A DNA stretch of 64,000 bases from contig NZ_JHVU01000024.1 in NCBI RefSeq assembly GCF_000620305.1, forward strand, positions 89,109 to 153,108, given 5' to 3'. Position numbers and translations under genes: made by a program. A model generated the notes under the pieces. It did no database searches, was not told the origin of the DNA, and was given only the letters and a program-made list of their open reading frames with translations. Every line of letters begins with the position of its first letter. Positions within the stretch are counted from its first letter, which is position 1. This DNA is from Desulfitibacter alkalitolerans DSM 16504. GTDB taxonomy: Bacteria > Bacillota > DSM-16504 > Desulfitibacterales > Desulfitibacteraceae. Of this stretch, positions 63,896 through 64,000 are shown in pieces.

Positions 63896-64000
63896 CTAGC
63901 AACAGGCATTTAGCTTTGATTCTGCCCTTTCAACTACCGCCCTAATTTTCTTTTGAACATCCTTTGGCAGTGGCTCTGGCTCGTAATTCTCAATTATATC
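63896..64000 (-). CDS. C-terminus of an MttB-family (trimethylamine methyltransferase-like) protein
   Basis: Only the last 34 codons are in the window: IIENYEPEPLPKDVQKKI followed by an acidic/basic helix ending ESKLNACC. The NYEPEPLP segment near the end is typical of MttB-family corrinoid methyltransferases, which demethylate quaternary or tertiary amines. Only the family is suggested; substrate and the presence of pyrrolysine cannot be judged. Confidence 0.5.
   Translation of the reverse strand, partial: DIIENYEPEPLPKDVQKKIRAVVERAESKLNACC

Overview
The window looks like a chromosome segment from an anaerobic, low-GC Firmicute (class Clostridia; a Peptococcaceae-like or Desulfitibacter-like bacterium is plausible, but the species cannot be read from the sequence). 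Supporting signs are strong AGGAGG-type ribosome binding sites, many AT-rich intergenic terminators, one-carbon genes (folD, fchA, an mttB-like end), lysine 2,3-aminomutase, molybdate and tungstate uptake, a DsrJ-type cytochrome, and several metal-resistance genes. No rRNA, tRNA or CRISPR array was found.

Layout. 1-3.5 kb: 5' part of a hydroxypyruvate isomerase-like gene, a CaCA antiporter, and folD-fchA. 3.6-5.4 kb: an IS110-family insertion with a long structured upstream region. 5.8-17 kb: rhomboid protease, a secreted copper-amine-oxidase-N/beta-propeller protein, a GGDEF-EAL-CBS-GGDEF protein, a phospholipase C-like protein with a glycolipid synthase, a PadR/HAAS-FtsW pair, and trmB-lysA. 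17-18.3 kb: toxin-antitoxin debris. 18.3-28.5 kb: arsC, chrA, rlmA, the mod genes with a ModE box, and the tup tungstate operon, which has a candidate Moco/Tuco riboswitch plus terminator and ends in an unusual HTH/TupA-like fusion regulator. 28.6-41.7 kb: nitroreductase, TrkH, two DUF1538 membrane proteins with a tandem PII-like protein, acr3-arsR, nfeD-slipin, a two-component system and a methyltransferase. 42-54.4 kb: a GlcD/GlcF-like fusion oxidoreductase with a triple-XRE regulator, lgt, copA-csoR, an isolated dsrJ, a TVP38 protein, feoAB and a cold-shock gene.

54.6-64 kb is an accessory zone. It has antitoxin fusions and chimeras, lysine 2,3-aminomutase between two IS3-family right ends, and an IS3-family copy (58563-63465) whose transposase is split by a 3.4-kb 'recombinase in trio' (RIT) element. 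Removing the RIT element and one copy of its 7-bp flanking repeat restores a continuous 371-residue transposase. The window ends in the 3' end of an MttB-like gene.

How the parts fit together. Mo/W handling is layered: a stand-alone ModE-type HTH protein with an operator at modA, a riboswitch attenuator at tupA, and a fusion regulator. Metal and metalloid defence covers arsenic, chromate and copper, and Fur-type control of iron uptake is likely. The most novel-looking items are the RIT-in-IS3 nest with its motif array, the covarying three-hairpin tail of the IS3 element, the DUF1538/PII operon and the HTH-TupA-like fusion.
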